Origin: Pseudomonadales bacterium
Lineage (GTDB): Bacteria; Pseudomonadota; Gammaproteobacteria; Pseudomonadales; IMCC2047
DNA length: 9,535 nucleotides
Reading direction: 5' to 3'
Assembly (NCBI GenBank): GCA_021736745.1
Contig: JAIPFG010000098.1
Span: 1 to 9,535, forward strand
The translations under genes and the position numbers were made by a program. Of the stretch, positions 1-6,961 are shown piece after piece (positions within the stretch are counted from its first letter, which is position 1; each line of letters starts with the position of its first letter). The notes under the pieces were generated by a model. The model was given only the letters and a program-made list of their open reading frames with translations. It had not been told where the DNA came from and searched no databases.

Positions 1-3000
1 ACCGCCGCGGGTACCCGTTGTTTCTGAACCCGGCACGTTAATGATTCGCTCCTGGGCGTGGTACATCAGGGTCATGCCTTCGTTGACACGCTGGCTCACC
101 ACTACCCGGCAGGTAATCGCGCCATTGACATTGAAGACTTCTACCCAGTCGTTGTCTTCCAGATCGGCTTTTTTCGCATCCACTTCAGATACCCAGATAA
201 TCGGCCCACCACGGTTTAACGTCAGCATTAGCAGGTTATCGGAGTAAGTGCTGTGAATTCCCCACTTCTGGTGCGGCGTAATCCAGTTCAGCACGATTTC
301 CTTATTGCCATTAGGTTTCTTGCCTTTCACCTGATCAATGGTCTTGGTATTCACCGGCGGACGATAGGAAATCATCTGCTCGCCAAAGGCTTGCATCCAC
401 TGATGGTCCTGATAGAACTGCTGACGACCGGTCAGCGTGCGCCAGGGAATATACTCATGGACGTTGGTATAACCGGCGTTATAGCTGACGTGCTCGTCCT
501 CCAGACCGGACCAGGTCGGCGAAGAAATAATCTTGCGCGGCTGCGCCTGAATATCACGGAAGCGAATCTTTTCTTCGTGCTTGGGTTCGGCCAGATGTTT
601 ATGATCGCGACCGGTAATCTGTCCCAGCGCATCCCAGGCTTTAACCGCCACATTACCGTTAGTTTCTGGTGCCAGCGTCAAAATCATTTCCGCCGCATCG
701 ATTGCACTTTCAATTCTTGGCTGACCTTTGCTTACACCCTCTTCAGTAACGCGATGGTTCAGACCACGCAGAAACTCGACCTCTTCATCCGTATTCCAGC
801 CGATGCCTTTACCGCCGTTACCGGCTGATTCCAGCAACGGACCAACCGAAGTGAACTTCTTATAGGTATTGGGATAGTCCCGCTCAACCACCACCATGTT
901 GGGTGCCGTTTTACCAGGGATCAGATCACATTCACCTTTTTTCCAGTCCAGCACATCGATCGCCTGCGCCAATTCTCCCGGGGTATCGTGTTGCATTGGA
1001 ATCGTGACGATATCCTTCTCCACACCCAGGTTACCCTCAGCTACTTCGGAGAATTTTTTTGCAATACCCTTATAAATATCCCAATCCGAACGTGCTTCCC
1101 AAGCCGGATCTGCCGCTTTTGAGAGCGGGTGGATAAAAGGGTGCATGTCCGAGGTGTTAAGGTCATCTTTTTCGTACCAGGTCGCCGTTGGCAACACGAT
1201 ATCTGAATACAGACAGGTGGATGACATACGGAAATCCAGTGTGGTGACCAGATCCAGTTTACCGGTCGCGCCATCGGCAACCCACTCGGCTTCCTGTGGA
1301 ATAATGCCACCACGTTTGCCATTATCTTCGTTCATTACACCATTATTGGTGCCCAGCAGATATTTGAGCATGTACTCATGCCCCTTACCGGAGGAACCCA
1401 ACAGATTAGAACGCCAGATAAACATATTACGCGGGAAGTTTTCGGGACTATCCGGCTGCTCTGCGGCAAAACGAATACCGCCGCTTTTTAACTGCTCAAC
1501 CAGATAGTCTTTCGGGTCTTGCCCCGCTGCCGCCGCATCACGTGTAATCTGCAATGGGTTTTTGTTTAACTGGGGCGCACTCGGCAACCAGCCCAGACGC
1601 TCTGACTTAATGTTGTAGTCCAGCATCGCTTCCGGATATTGTGACTTATCCACCATTGGCGAGAGCACTTCATGAATACTGACTTTCTCATGACGCCACT
1701 GCGAGCTATGGTTATAGAAGAAGGAAGTGGAGTTCATATGACGCGGCGGTCTGTGCCAATCCAAGGCAAAGGCTAGTGGTGTCCAGCCGGTTTGCGGACG
1801 CAGTTTTTCCTGTCCGACATAGTGCGCCCATCCGCCACCCGTTTGACCGGCGCAACCACACATAATCAGCATATTGATCAGACCACGGTAATTCATGTCC
1901 ATGTGGTACCAGTGATTCATCGCCGCGCCCACAATGATCATGGAGCGACCTCTGGTTTTATTAGCATTGTCAGCAAATTCACGCGCTACCTGAATCACTT
2001 TCTCACGGGATACGCCGGTAATGTTTTCCTGCCAGGCGGGTGTGAATGGAATCAGATCGTCATAACTGGAAGCGACATTACCACCCCCTAAACCACGATC
2101 AATCCCGTAGTTGGCAATGGTCAGGTCAAAGACCGTGGCAACTTTAACGCTGGTGCCGTCAGCCAATTTTAAATCACGCGCCGGGACATTCCGAGGCAGC
2201 ACTTCGTCATGCTCACAGTAGTTCCAGTATTCGTTGCTTTGATCCGCAGCAAAGTGCGGGAAGGCAACGGACACGGTATTCGCTTCACCATCTACCAAAG
2301 ACAGTTGCAGCTGTGTCTCTTTACCCTCTTTACCTTCACGGGCTTCGATATTCCATTTTCCCGCTTCACCCCAGCGATAGCCTATTGAGCCTAGCGGAGA
2401 AACCAGTTCGCCTGTGTTTTCATCATAAGCGATCGTTTTCCATTCCGGATTATTGTCCTGACTCAGGTTATCCGCCAAGTCCGAGGCGCGAATGAAGCGC
2501 GTCGGTTTCAACGTGCCGTTTTCATGTTCTTCCAACAGCACCAACATTGGCATATCCGAATAGCGGCGCACGTAATCAGTGAAATATTCGCTAGGATTTT
2601 CCAGGTGGAATTCCTTCAGAATCACATGACCAAAGGCCATTCCCAACGCGGCGTCGGTACCCTGTTTTGGGTTGAGCCAAAGGTCCGTCAGTTTCGCTAC
2701 TTCCGAATAATCCGGCGTCACGGAAACCGTTTTGGCGCCCTTATAACGCACTTCGGTAAAGAAGTGGGCATCGGGAGTACGTGTCTGCGGTACGTTCGAA
2801 CCCCAGGCAATGATGTAATTGGAGTTATACCAATCCGCCGATTCCGGCACGTCGGTCTGCTCACCCCACACCATCGGTGAGGAAGGAGGCAAATCACAGT
2901 ACCAATCATAGAAACTCATACAGACGCCACCAATCAGGGACAGGTAACGCGACCCAGCGGCATAGGAAACCATGGACATCGCCGGGATCGGAGAAAAACC

Positions 3001-3561
3001 TACGACCCGATCCGGCCCGAACGTTTTCGTGGTGTAGACGTTAGCTGCGGCGATAATTTCATTGACCTCATCCCAGGATGAACGAATAAACCCACCCAAA
3101 CCACGTTTTGATTTATAGGAAGTGGCTTTCACCGGATCTTCAACAATCGAACCCCAGGCGTCCACTGGATTCGAATGCGCTCGCCGTGCTTCCCGCCAGA
3201 GTTTTAACAACGGCTTACGCACCATTGGATAACGCAGACGGTTCGCACTGTAGATGTACCAGGAATAGCTGGCGCCACGGGGACAGCCGCGCGGCTCATG
3301 GTTAGGCAGGTCATTGCGGGTACGCGGGTAATCGGTCTGCTGGGTTTCCCAGGTAATCAGACCGTTTTTAACATAAATCTTCCAGCTACAGGAACCGGTA
3401 CAGTTAACGCCGTGCGTTGAACGTACAATTTTATCGTGCTGCCAACGCTGTCGGTAACTGTTTTCCCATTCCCGGCTTTCATTGGTGACGTCGCCGTGAC
3501 CATCAGCGAATTCACCCTGCTTTTTCTTAAAAAACTGCAATCTATCAAGAAAGTGGCTCAT
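1..3561 (-). CDS. narG: Respiratory nitrate reductase alpha subunit NarG (3' end cut by window)
   Basis: This is the catalytic subunit of the membrane-bound NarGHI complex. It reduces nitrate to nitrite at a Mo-bisMGD centre on the cytoplasmic face, using electrons passed from quinol through NarI and NarH. The frame is open without a stop for 1187 codons from ATG at 3561 to the window edge. E. coli NarG has about 1247 residues, so roughly 60 C-terminal codons lie outside. Visible landmarks are the FS0 [4Fe-4S] ligands His50, Cys54, Cys58 (motif HGVNCTGSCSW) and Cys93 (EPRGCPRG), and the molybdenum ligand Asp223 (DWYCDLPP). These sit at the same positions as in E. coli counted with Met1. There is no cleavable Tat signal, as expected for NarG. 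Translation checked across several stretches shows no frameshift. The start MSHFLDRL matches the family; the ribosome site is weak (AGAG about 10 nt upstream). narK2 lies 121 bp upstream; narHJI probably follow off the left edge. Confidence 0.98.
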   Translation of the reverse strand, partial: MSHFLDRLQFFKKKQGEFADGHGDVTNESREWENSYRQRWQHDKIVRSTHGVNCTGSCSWKIYVKNGLITWETQQTDYPRTRNDLPNHEPRGCPRGASYSWYIYSANRLRYPMVRKPLLKLWREARRAHSNPVDAWGSIVEDPVKATSYKSKRGLGGFIRSSWDEVNEIIAAANVYTTKTFGPDRVVGFSPIPAMSMVSYAAGSRYLSLIGGVCMSFYDWYCDLPPSSPMVWGEQTDVPESADWYNSNYIIAWGSNVPQTRTPDAHFFTEVRYKGAKTVSVTPDYSEVAKLTDLWLNPKQGTDAALGMAFGHVILKEFHLENPSEYFTDYVRRYSDMPMLVLLEEHENGTLKPTRFIRASDLADNLSQDNNPEWKTIAYDENTGELVSPLGSIGYRWGEAGKWNIEAREGKEGKETQLQLSLVDGEANTVSVAFPHFAADQSNEYWNYCEHDEVLPRNVPARDLKLADGTSVKVATVFDLTIANYGIDRGLGGGNVASSYDDLIPFTPAWQENITGVSREKVIQVAREFADNANKTRGRSMIIVGAAMNHWYHMDMNYRGLINMLIMCGCAGQTGGGWAHYVGQEKLRPQTGWTPLAFALDWHRPPRHMNSTSFFYNHSSQWRHEKVSIHEVLSPMVDKSQYPEAMLDYNIKSERLGWLPSAPQLNKNPLQITRDAAAAGQDPKDYLVEQLKSGGIRFAAEQPDSPENFPRNMFIWRSNLLGSSGKGHEYMLKYLLGTNNGVMNEDNGKRGGIIPQEAEWVADGATGKLDLVTTLDFRMSSTCLYSDIVLPTATWYEKDDLNTSDMHPFIHPLSKAADPAWEARSDWDIYKGIAKKFSEVAEGNLGVEKDIVTIPMQHDTPGELAQAIDVLDWKKGECDLIPGKTAPNMVVVERDYPNTYKKFTSVGPLLESAGNGGKGIGWNTDEEVEFLRGLNHRVTEEGVSKGQPRIESAIDAAEMILTLAPETNGNVAVKAWDALGQITGRDHKHLAEPKHEEKIRFRDIQAQPRKIISSPTWSGLEDEHVSYNAGYTNVHEYIPWRTLTGRQQFYQDHQWMQAFGEQMISYRPPVNTKTIDQVKGKKPNGNKEIVLNWITPHQKWGIHSTYSDNLLMLTLNRGGPIIWVSEVDAKKADLEDNDWVEVFNVNGAITCRVVVSQRVNEGMTLMYHAQERIINVPGSETTGTRGG

Positions 3562-3629
3562 AACATAAATCTCTACTTATCGCTTATTTAACGAGGAGGC
3601 TCTCCCCTCACACATTCCGCTTTAGGATT

Positions 3630-3665
3630 CCCGTCCAACAGCATAAAGAGATACAGCAGGACGGG
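3630..3665 (-). repeat. Inverted repeat (hairpin) in the narK2-narG gap
   Basis: CCCGTCC at 3630-3636 and GGACGGG at 3659-3665 form a perfect 7-bp stem with a 22-nt loop. No U-run follows on the minus strand, so it is not a canonical intrinsic terminator. It could be an mRNA stability or processing element between narK2 and narG, or chance. It would overlap the putative narG promoter if that exists. Confidence 0.4.
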
Positions 3666-3666
3666 G

Positions 3667-3680
3667 TTGATCCATTCCAA
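3667..3680 (-). promoter_or_regulatory. Possible degenerate FNR/ANR box upstream of narG
   Basis: Read on the minus strand this is TTGGA-N4-ATCAA. It has a perfect right half and two mismatches in the left half of the FNR consensus TTGAT-N4-ATCAA. It starts 2 bp after the narK2 stop codon. A weak -10-like TATGCT lies at 3640-3645, which would put the box centre near -40.5 relative to a start at about 3633, close to the class II spacing. The two mismatches and weak -10 make this tentative, but a separate anaerobic promoter for narGHJI would make sense given the terminator after narK1. Confidence 0.35.
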
Positions 3681-3682
3681 CA

Positions 3683-5359
3683 TTAGGGGTTATAGAATTC
3701 GTTATCGCTCTTCAGGCTAAACTCTTCACCACACTTGGGACAACTAACAAAAACTTCCTTTCTATCCTTACGCAGATAGAACCACCAGTTAATCAGAATA
3801 CAAACCGTATAGAAGGCGGCAAAACCGTAGAGCGCATTTTCAGGTGTGGTTGCCTGGATTTGTTCACCGAATACTTTTGGAATGTAAAAAGCTCCATAGG
3901 CGGCTACCGCCGAAGTCCAACCTAAAGCCGGCCCGGCTTGTTCTTTATCAAATACCATCGCTATAGTACGGAACGTTGATCCATTACCGATTCCAGTCGC
4001 CGCAAACAAGATGAGGAACAGGAGGAAGAATTGGACAAAATATTCTTCAGGTGTCGCAGAGGCATAGGCTGCTTTCATGTAATAAGCGACCCCAATGGCA
4101 GATAACACCATAACAGCCGATACAATCTGGGTGACCATTGCCCCACCCACTTTATCCGCAATCCAACCGCCGACAGGACGAATTAAGGCGCCGATAAAAG
4201 GACCCATCCAGGCATACATCAATGCGCTAGGGCCATTAGGGTTCGTTGCACTATGGACCATTACGCCATCCGGCCCCATCACATGGGTATAACCAAAGAT
4301 CACTTTAATCGCGAGGGGAAATGCTGCCGAAAATCCGATAAAGGAACCAAAGGTCATTGTGTAGATGACGCTCATCACCCAGGTATGGCGGTTATCAAAA
4401 ATTTTGAATTGCCGATTCAGACTGGTTTTAATATCACCCGGAATCAATTTCATCAAAGAAATGGTCAACGCCACCACGGCCACCAATACCAGCTCTTTCG
4501 GAACGTTATAACCTGAACCATTGGCGCTCTCCGGCAAAATAAGCCACAAGCCCAAGGCCGAAGTAAACATACCAATCAGTAACATGCCCATGATGATGAT
4601 AAAGCTTGGAACAGGCCCGCCGATATCTGGAGAGACATGCGCCACCTTTAGGTTGTTCATACCAAACCAACCGGCAAATGCGAGCGGTATTAAAATCAGC
4701 AACCAAACAAAACCCGCATTTTGAATATAGGTTTCGGTCCCGGCCGAGATCTTTCCAATCAGTGTGCCGCTGGAGTTTTGCAATACCATGGAATCCCCAC
4801 CCAAGGCACCAAACAGGCCAAAGGTCATGACGAGTGGCACCAATATCTGCATGGTAGTGACACCGAAATTACCCAGCCCGGCATTCAAACCAAGCGCCAA
4901 ACCCTGCATTTTTTTAGGGAAGAAAAAGCTGATATTTGACATGGAAGAAGCGAAGTTACCCCCTCCAAAGCCAGACAATAAGGCCAACAACTGGAATACC
5001 CACAGCGGTGTATTCTTATCCTGTAGTGCAATACCTGCACCCAAAGCAGGAATCATCAGCAAGGCGGTAGTAAAAAATATGGTATTTCGCCCACCACAGA
5101 GACGAATGAAAAAACTGCTGGGGATACGAAGTGTCGCTCCCGTCAGCCCCGCGATTGCCATCAGGGTAAAGAGTTCCGACTTCTCAAAAGCAAAACCCAA
5201 ATTCAGCATCTGTACGGTGATAATCCCCCAATACAGCCAAACCGCAAAGCCGCACAACAGGCTGGGGATAGATATCCACAGGTTTCTGTTCGCGACCTTT
5301 TTCCCCGTTGACTCCCAAAATGCGGGGTCTTCAACGTCCCATTTATTGATGTCAGACAT
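3683..5359 (-). CDS. narK2: NarK2-type nitrate/nitrite transporter (MFS), with extra helices and CPKC tail
   Basis: This is an inner-membrane MFS transporter of the NarK/NNP family, 558 aa. Its N-terminus resembles E. coli NarK (EDPAFW near 10-15, then ASRNLWIS-like residues at 23-30). The two substrate-binding arginines are present: Arg78 (ATLRIPSSFF, equivalent to E. coli Arg89) and Arg394 (FIGALIRPVGG, equivalent to Arg305). Both nitrate-signature segments are clear: GLNAGLGNFG near 157-166 and GIGNGSTFRT near 456-465. E. coli NarK has 463 aa. Much of the excess is an insertion of roughly 70 residues near 240-310, between the usual helices 6 and 7, with two hydrophobic stretches at about 252-275 and 288-308; this suggests 14 helices instead of 12. 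The tail after the last helix carries CPKCGEEF (540-547). ATG 5359 has a good ribosome site, GGAGAG at 5364-5369. By analogy with NarK2 of Pseudomonas and Paracoccus it probably exchanges nitrate for nitrite; that mode is inferred. Confidence 0.93.
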   Translation of the reverse strand: MSDINKWDVEDPAFWESTGKKVANRNLWISIPSLLCGFAVWLYWGIITVQMLNLGFAFEKSELFTLMAIAGLTGATLRIPSSFFIRLCGGRNTIFFTTALLMIPALGAGIALQDKNTPLWVFQLLALLSGFGGGNFASSMSNISFFFPKKMQGLALGLNAGLGNFGVTTMQILVPLVMTFGLFGALGGDSMVLQNSSGTLIGKISAGTETYIQNAGFVWLLILIPLAFAGWFGMNNLKVAHVSPDIGGPVPSFIIIMGMLLIGMFTSALGLWLILPESANGSGYNVPKELVLVAVVALTISLMKLIPGDIKTSLNRQFKIFDNRHTWVMSVIYTMTFGSFIGFSAAFPLAIKVIFGYTHVMGPDGVMVHSATNPNGPSALMYAWMGPFIGALIRPVGGWIADKVGGAMVTQIVSAVMVLSAIGVAYYMKAAYASATPEEYFVQFFLLFLILFAATGIGNGSTFRTIAMVFDKEQAGPALGWTSAVAAYGAFYIPKVFGEQIQATTPENALYGFAAFYTVCILINWWFYLRKDRKEVFVSCPKCGEEFSLKSDNEFYNP

Positions 5360-5363
5360 ATGT

Positions 5364-5369
5364 CTCTCC
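5364..5369 (-). promoter_or_regulatory. Ribosome binding site of narK2
   Basis: GGAGAG on the minus strand, with its GGAG core 6 nt before the ATG at 5359. It supports this start. No FNR box or clear -10/-35 pair was found in the short gap between here and the terminator behind narK1. Confidence 0.7.
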
Positions 5370-5415
5370 AGCTTCTCTATGTAAATACTTGTTAAAATTC
5401 ATACTCACCCACAGT

Positions 5416-5444
5416 AAAAATCCCCCGAAGAAACTTCGGGGGAT
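5416..5444 (-). terminator. Intrinsic terminator after narK1
   Basis: An 11-bp perfect stem (arms 5420-5430 and 5434-5444, core CCCCCGAAG / CTTCGGGGG) closes an AAA loop. On the minus strand it is followed by a run of Ts formed by 5420-5416. It begins 8 nt after the narK1 stop codon. This is textbook Rho-independent architecture in the direction of narK1. On the plus strand no U-run follows, so it is one-directional. It sits inside what is normally one narK1K2GHJI transcript, so it may be partial or may guard the narK1 mRNA 3' end. Confidence 0.85.
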
Positions 5445-5452
5445 CGGTAGGA

Positions 5453-6700
5453 TTACAACAAATCACTCTCCCGCTTCAGTTGCAGGATCGCGTAGTTCAT
5501 CCAGATCAAACAGACGGCAACAAGCCCGAACATCAACATGAAACAGGAGCTGCGAATATTAAAGGCATCCGATAACATGCCGAAAAAGATGGGGAGAGTG
5601 AATCCGCCCAAACCACCAATTACGCCAACCATTCCGCCGACGGAACCCATATTGTCAGGGTAGTAATCATGAATAATGCGATAAACACTGGCTTTTCCGA
5701 ACCCCTGTGCAATACCTACCACAAATACCAATGCGGTAAAGACCCAGACATTTAGGCCCACAGTAAATGTGATATCACCCTTAATGCCGTGAATAATCAT
5801 GCTGGTTTGCGGGTAAGACAGGAAGAACAGGCAAGCAATGGAAACCCAAAATACCCACCAGTTAACCGCCCGGGCACCCACTTTATCGGAAGCCCAACCA
5901 CCCGCTGCTCGAATTAATCCCGATGGCAAGGTGAACAGCATGGTAATGAAAGAGGCGGTTTTTAAATCTAACCCATACTCACCAACGTAATATTTAGGCA
6001 ACCACAGGGCCAAAGCGACAAAGCCACCGAAGACAAAATAGTAATAAAGACCAAAACGCCAAACCCGTAACTCCTTCAGCGGAGCCAATTGATCCGCCAT
6101 GGATTTATGCGTTCCCGAACGCACACGTTCCTCTTGATGAGGATCGTTATAGGTAAACAGCCAGAACAAAACCGCCATCACCAACATCGAAATAGAATAA
6201 ACCTGAGGGACCATTCTCCAGCCTGCCGCAACAACAATCATTGGCGCCACCAGGTTAGTGATTGCTGCCCCCGCGTTACCAGCACCAAAGATGCCCATGG
6301 CGGTGCCCTGCCGTTCCTTTTCAAACCAGGCCGAGGTATAAGCAATACCGATAGCGAAAGAACCCCCGGCCAGACCAACAAAGAGGCCAATGGTAACGTA
6401 CTGCCAATACTCCGTCGCAAATGCCAGGCCATAAGTCGGTATGGCCACCAGCAACATTTGGATAAAGAAGACGATGCGACCGCCATAACGATCGGTTAAC
6501 AAACCCAGTGGTAATCGTGTTAGAGAACCGGTTAAAATCGGTGTCGCTACTAAAACACCAAATTCTGTATCCGTTAACCCGAGTTCGCTTTTGATACGAA
6601 TCCCGATGATAGAAAACATGGTCCACACTGCAAAGTTGCAAGCGAAGGCCAATGTGTTCATGGTCAATACCGACCATTTTTTTGAAGTATTAGCTACCAT
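5453..6700 (-). CDS. narK1: NarK1-type nitrate transporter (MFS)
   Basis: This is a type I NarK, a 12-helix inner-membrane MFS nitrate transporter, thought to be a nitrate/proton symporter in the better-studied denitrifiers. From ATG 6700 it has 415 aa, about normal for this class. Visible features are the two substrate arginines, Arg62 (SLTRLPLGLLTDRYGGR, which also contains the MFS loop 2-3 motif) and Arg264 (SGLIRAAGGWASDKVG). The two glycine-rich nitrate signatures are GIFGAGNAG near 136-144 and GIAQGFGKAS near 329-338. The frame is open up to a TTG at 6790, but the added 30 residues would encode the FNR box and promoter. ATG 6700 has a strong ribosome site and starts just before the first helix, so it is preferred. 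The gene is the first of the minus-strand group and is followed closely by an intrinsic terminator. Confidence 0.94.
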   Translation of the reverse strand: MVANTSKKWSVLTMNTLAFACNFAVWTMFSIIGIRIKSELGLTDTEFGVLVATPILTGSLTRLPLGLLTDRYGGRIVFFIQMLLVAIPTYGLAFATEYWQYVTIGLFVGLAGGSFAIGIAYTSAWFEKERQGTAMGIFGAGNAGAAITNLVAPMIVVAAGWRMVPQVYSISMLVMAVLFWLFTYNDPHQEERVRSGTHKSMADQLAPLKELRVWRFGLYYYFVFGGFVALALWLPKYYVGEYGLDLKTASFITMLFTLPSGLIRAAGGWASDKVGARAVNWWVFWVSIACLFFLSYPQTSMIIHGIKGDITFTVGLNVWVFTALVFVVGIAQGFGKASVYRIIHDYYPDNMGSVGGMVGVIGGLGGFTLPIFFGMLSDAFNIRSSCFMLMFGLVAVCLIWMNYAILQLKRESDLL

Positions 6701-6706
6701 TGAATG

Positions 6707-6711
6707 CTCCC
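6707..6711 (-). promoter_or_regulatory. Ribosome binding site that fixes the narK1 start
   Basis: GGGAG on the minus strand, 6 nt before the ATG at 6700. It decides against the upstream TTG at 6790. Confidence 0.8.
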
Positions 6712-6749
6712 AGACCAACTGCAAGATTGACTGAATTGTTGCAATGCCG

Positions 6750-6755
6750 AATATA
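6750..6755 (-). promoter_or_regulatory. -10 element of the narK1 promoter
   Basis: TATATT on the minus strand matches TATAAT at 5 of 6 positions. A start at about 6742 would put the centre of the upstream FNR box (6783.5) at -41.5 and leave a leader of about 42 nt before the narK1 ATG. The -35 region is occupied by the FNR box, typical of activator-dependent promoters. The transcription start is inferred. Confidence 0.65.
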
Positions 6756-6776
6756 TAGAGGAGCAAGCTCAGGTTT

Positions 6777-6790
6777 TTGATCTGGATCAA
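6777..6790. promoter_or_regulatory. Perfect FNR/ANR binding site
   Basis: TTGATCTGGATCAA is an exact match to the consensus TTGAT-N4-ATCAA bound by FNR, ANR and related oxygen-sensing regulators. Its spacing to the -10 element of narK1 is that of class II FNR-activated promoters (centre near -41.5). It therefore most likely drives anaerobic narK1 transcription. It is over 100 bp from any plausible narX start, so direct class II activation of narX from here is unlikely. Confidence 0.9.
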
Positions 6791-6827
6791 CTATAGTCAG
6801 GTGAATAGTTTAAGGTAGCTGGCTGAT

Positions 6828-6845
6828 CTACCACTTAAGTGGTAG
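6828..6845. promoter_or_regulatory. Probable NarL site, 7-2-7 palindrome
   Basis: CTACCACTTAAGTGGTAG is a perfect 18-bp palindrome. Within it, TACCACT-TA-AGTGGTA is two inverted heptamers with a 2-bp spacer, the 7-2-7 arrangement of phospho-NarL. Each heptamer matches TACYYMT at 6 of 7 positions. The centre lies 53 bp (about five helical turns) upstream of the FNR box centre and near -94.5 relative to the inferred narK1 start. It could also act on the divergent narX promoter. The FNR pairing and the narL gene nearby support the call. Confidence 0.7.
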
Positions 6846-6868
6846 CATCAAAAACCCTAAATGGACTT

Positions 6869-6874
6869 TTTAAT
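6869..6874 (+). promoter_or_regulatory. Candidate -10 element for narXL
   Basis: TTTAAT matches TATAAT at 5 of 6 positions, with no recognisable -35. A start near 6881 would place the NarL palindrome centre at about -44.5, suggesting NarL-dependent expression of narXL. Another -10-like word, TACAAT at 6890-6895, is an alternative. An isolated perfect NarL heptamer, TACTCCT, lies at 6920-6926. All of this is weak on sequence alone. Confidence 0.3.
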
Positions 6875-6896
6875 CAGTAAGTTAGGATATACAATT

Positions 6897-6956
6897 ATGC
6901 TAATTACCATGAAGAAATTTACTCCTTACTATTTAGTAGTAGCGCCCGCTTTCTGA
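6897..6956 (+). CDS. Small upstream ORF (19 codons) before narX, hypothetical
   Basis: The ORF reads MLITMKKFTPYYLVVAPAF and ends with TGA 5 bp before the narX ATG, in a different frame from narX. An AGGA at 6884-6887 stands 9 nt before its ATG, a plausible ribosome site, whereas narX itself has none that I can see. A second in-frame ATG occurs at 6909. The arrangement would suit translational coupling: ribosomes finishing here could restart on narX. I recognise no known leader peptide. Such a short ORF can arise by chance. Confidence 0.35.
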   Translation: MLITMKKFTPYYLVVAPAF

Positions 6957-6961
6957 CCGAT

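Noticed and set aside
253..828. A 191-codon open frame on the plus strand opposite narG, with several shorter ones at 1145-1507, 1792-2091 and 2524-2880.
   Set aside because: They lie antisense to an intact, highly conserved narG, have no recognisable domains and low-complexity-free but unfamiliar sequence; they are shadows of the real codons.
3559..3566. A two-codon start-stop (ATG-TTA-TGA) overlapping the narG ATG on the minus strand.
   Set aside because: Too small to judge. The nearby AGAG could serve either ATG, but family length and the conserved MSHFLDRL favour the narG start, and the overlap may be chance.
3574..3580. A perfect single NarL heptamer, TACTTAT, near the narG start.
   Set aside because: A lone degenerate 7-mer is likely by chance in a gap this size, there is no inverted partner, and its position inside the leader is unusual for activation.
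4764..5384. A 206-codon plus-strand open frame opposite narK2.
   Set aside because: Antisense to conserved NarK2 coding sequence; proline- and lysine-rich composition mirrors the antisense of membrane-helix codons and no ribosome site supports it.
6791..6828. An IHF site between the FNR and NarL sites, as might be expected from related promoters.
   Set aside because: I could not find an acceptable match to WATCAANNNNTTR on either strand in this stretch.
6927..6941. Imperfect dyad TACTA-TT-TAGTA next to TACTCCT in front of narX as a second NarL operator.
   Set aside because: The arms match the heptamer consensus poorly and the spacing is not 7-2-7; it also falls within the small upstream ORF.
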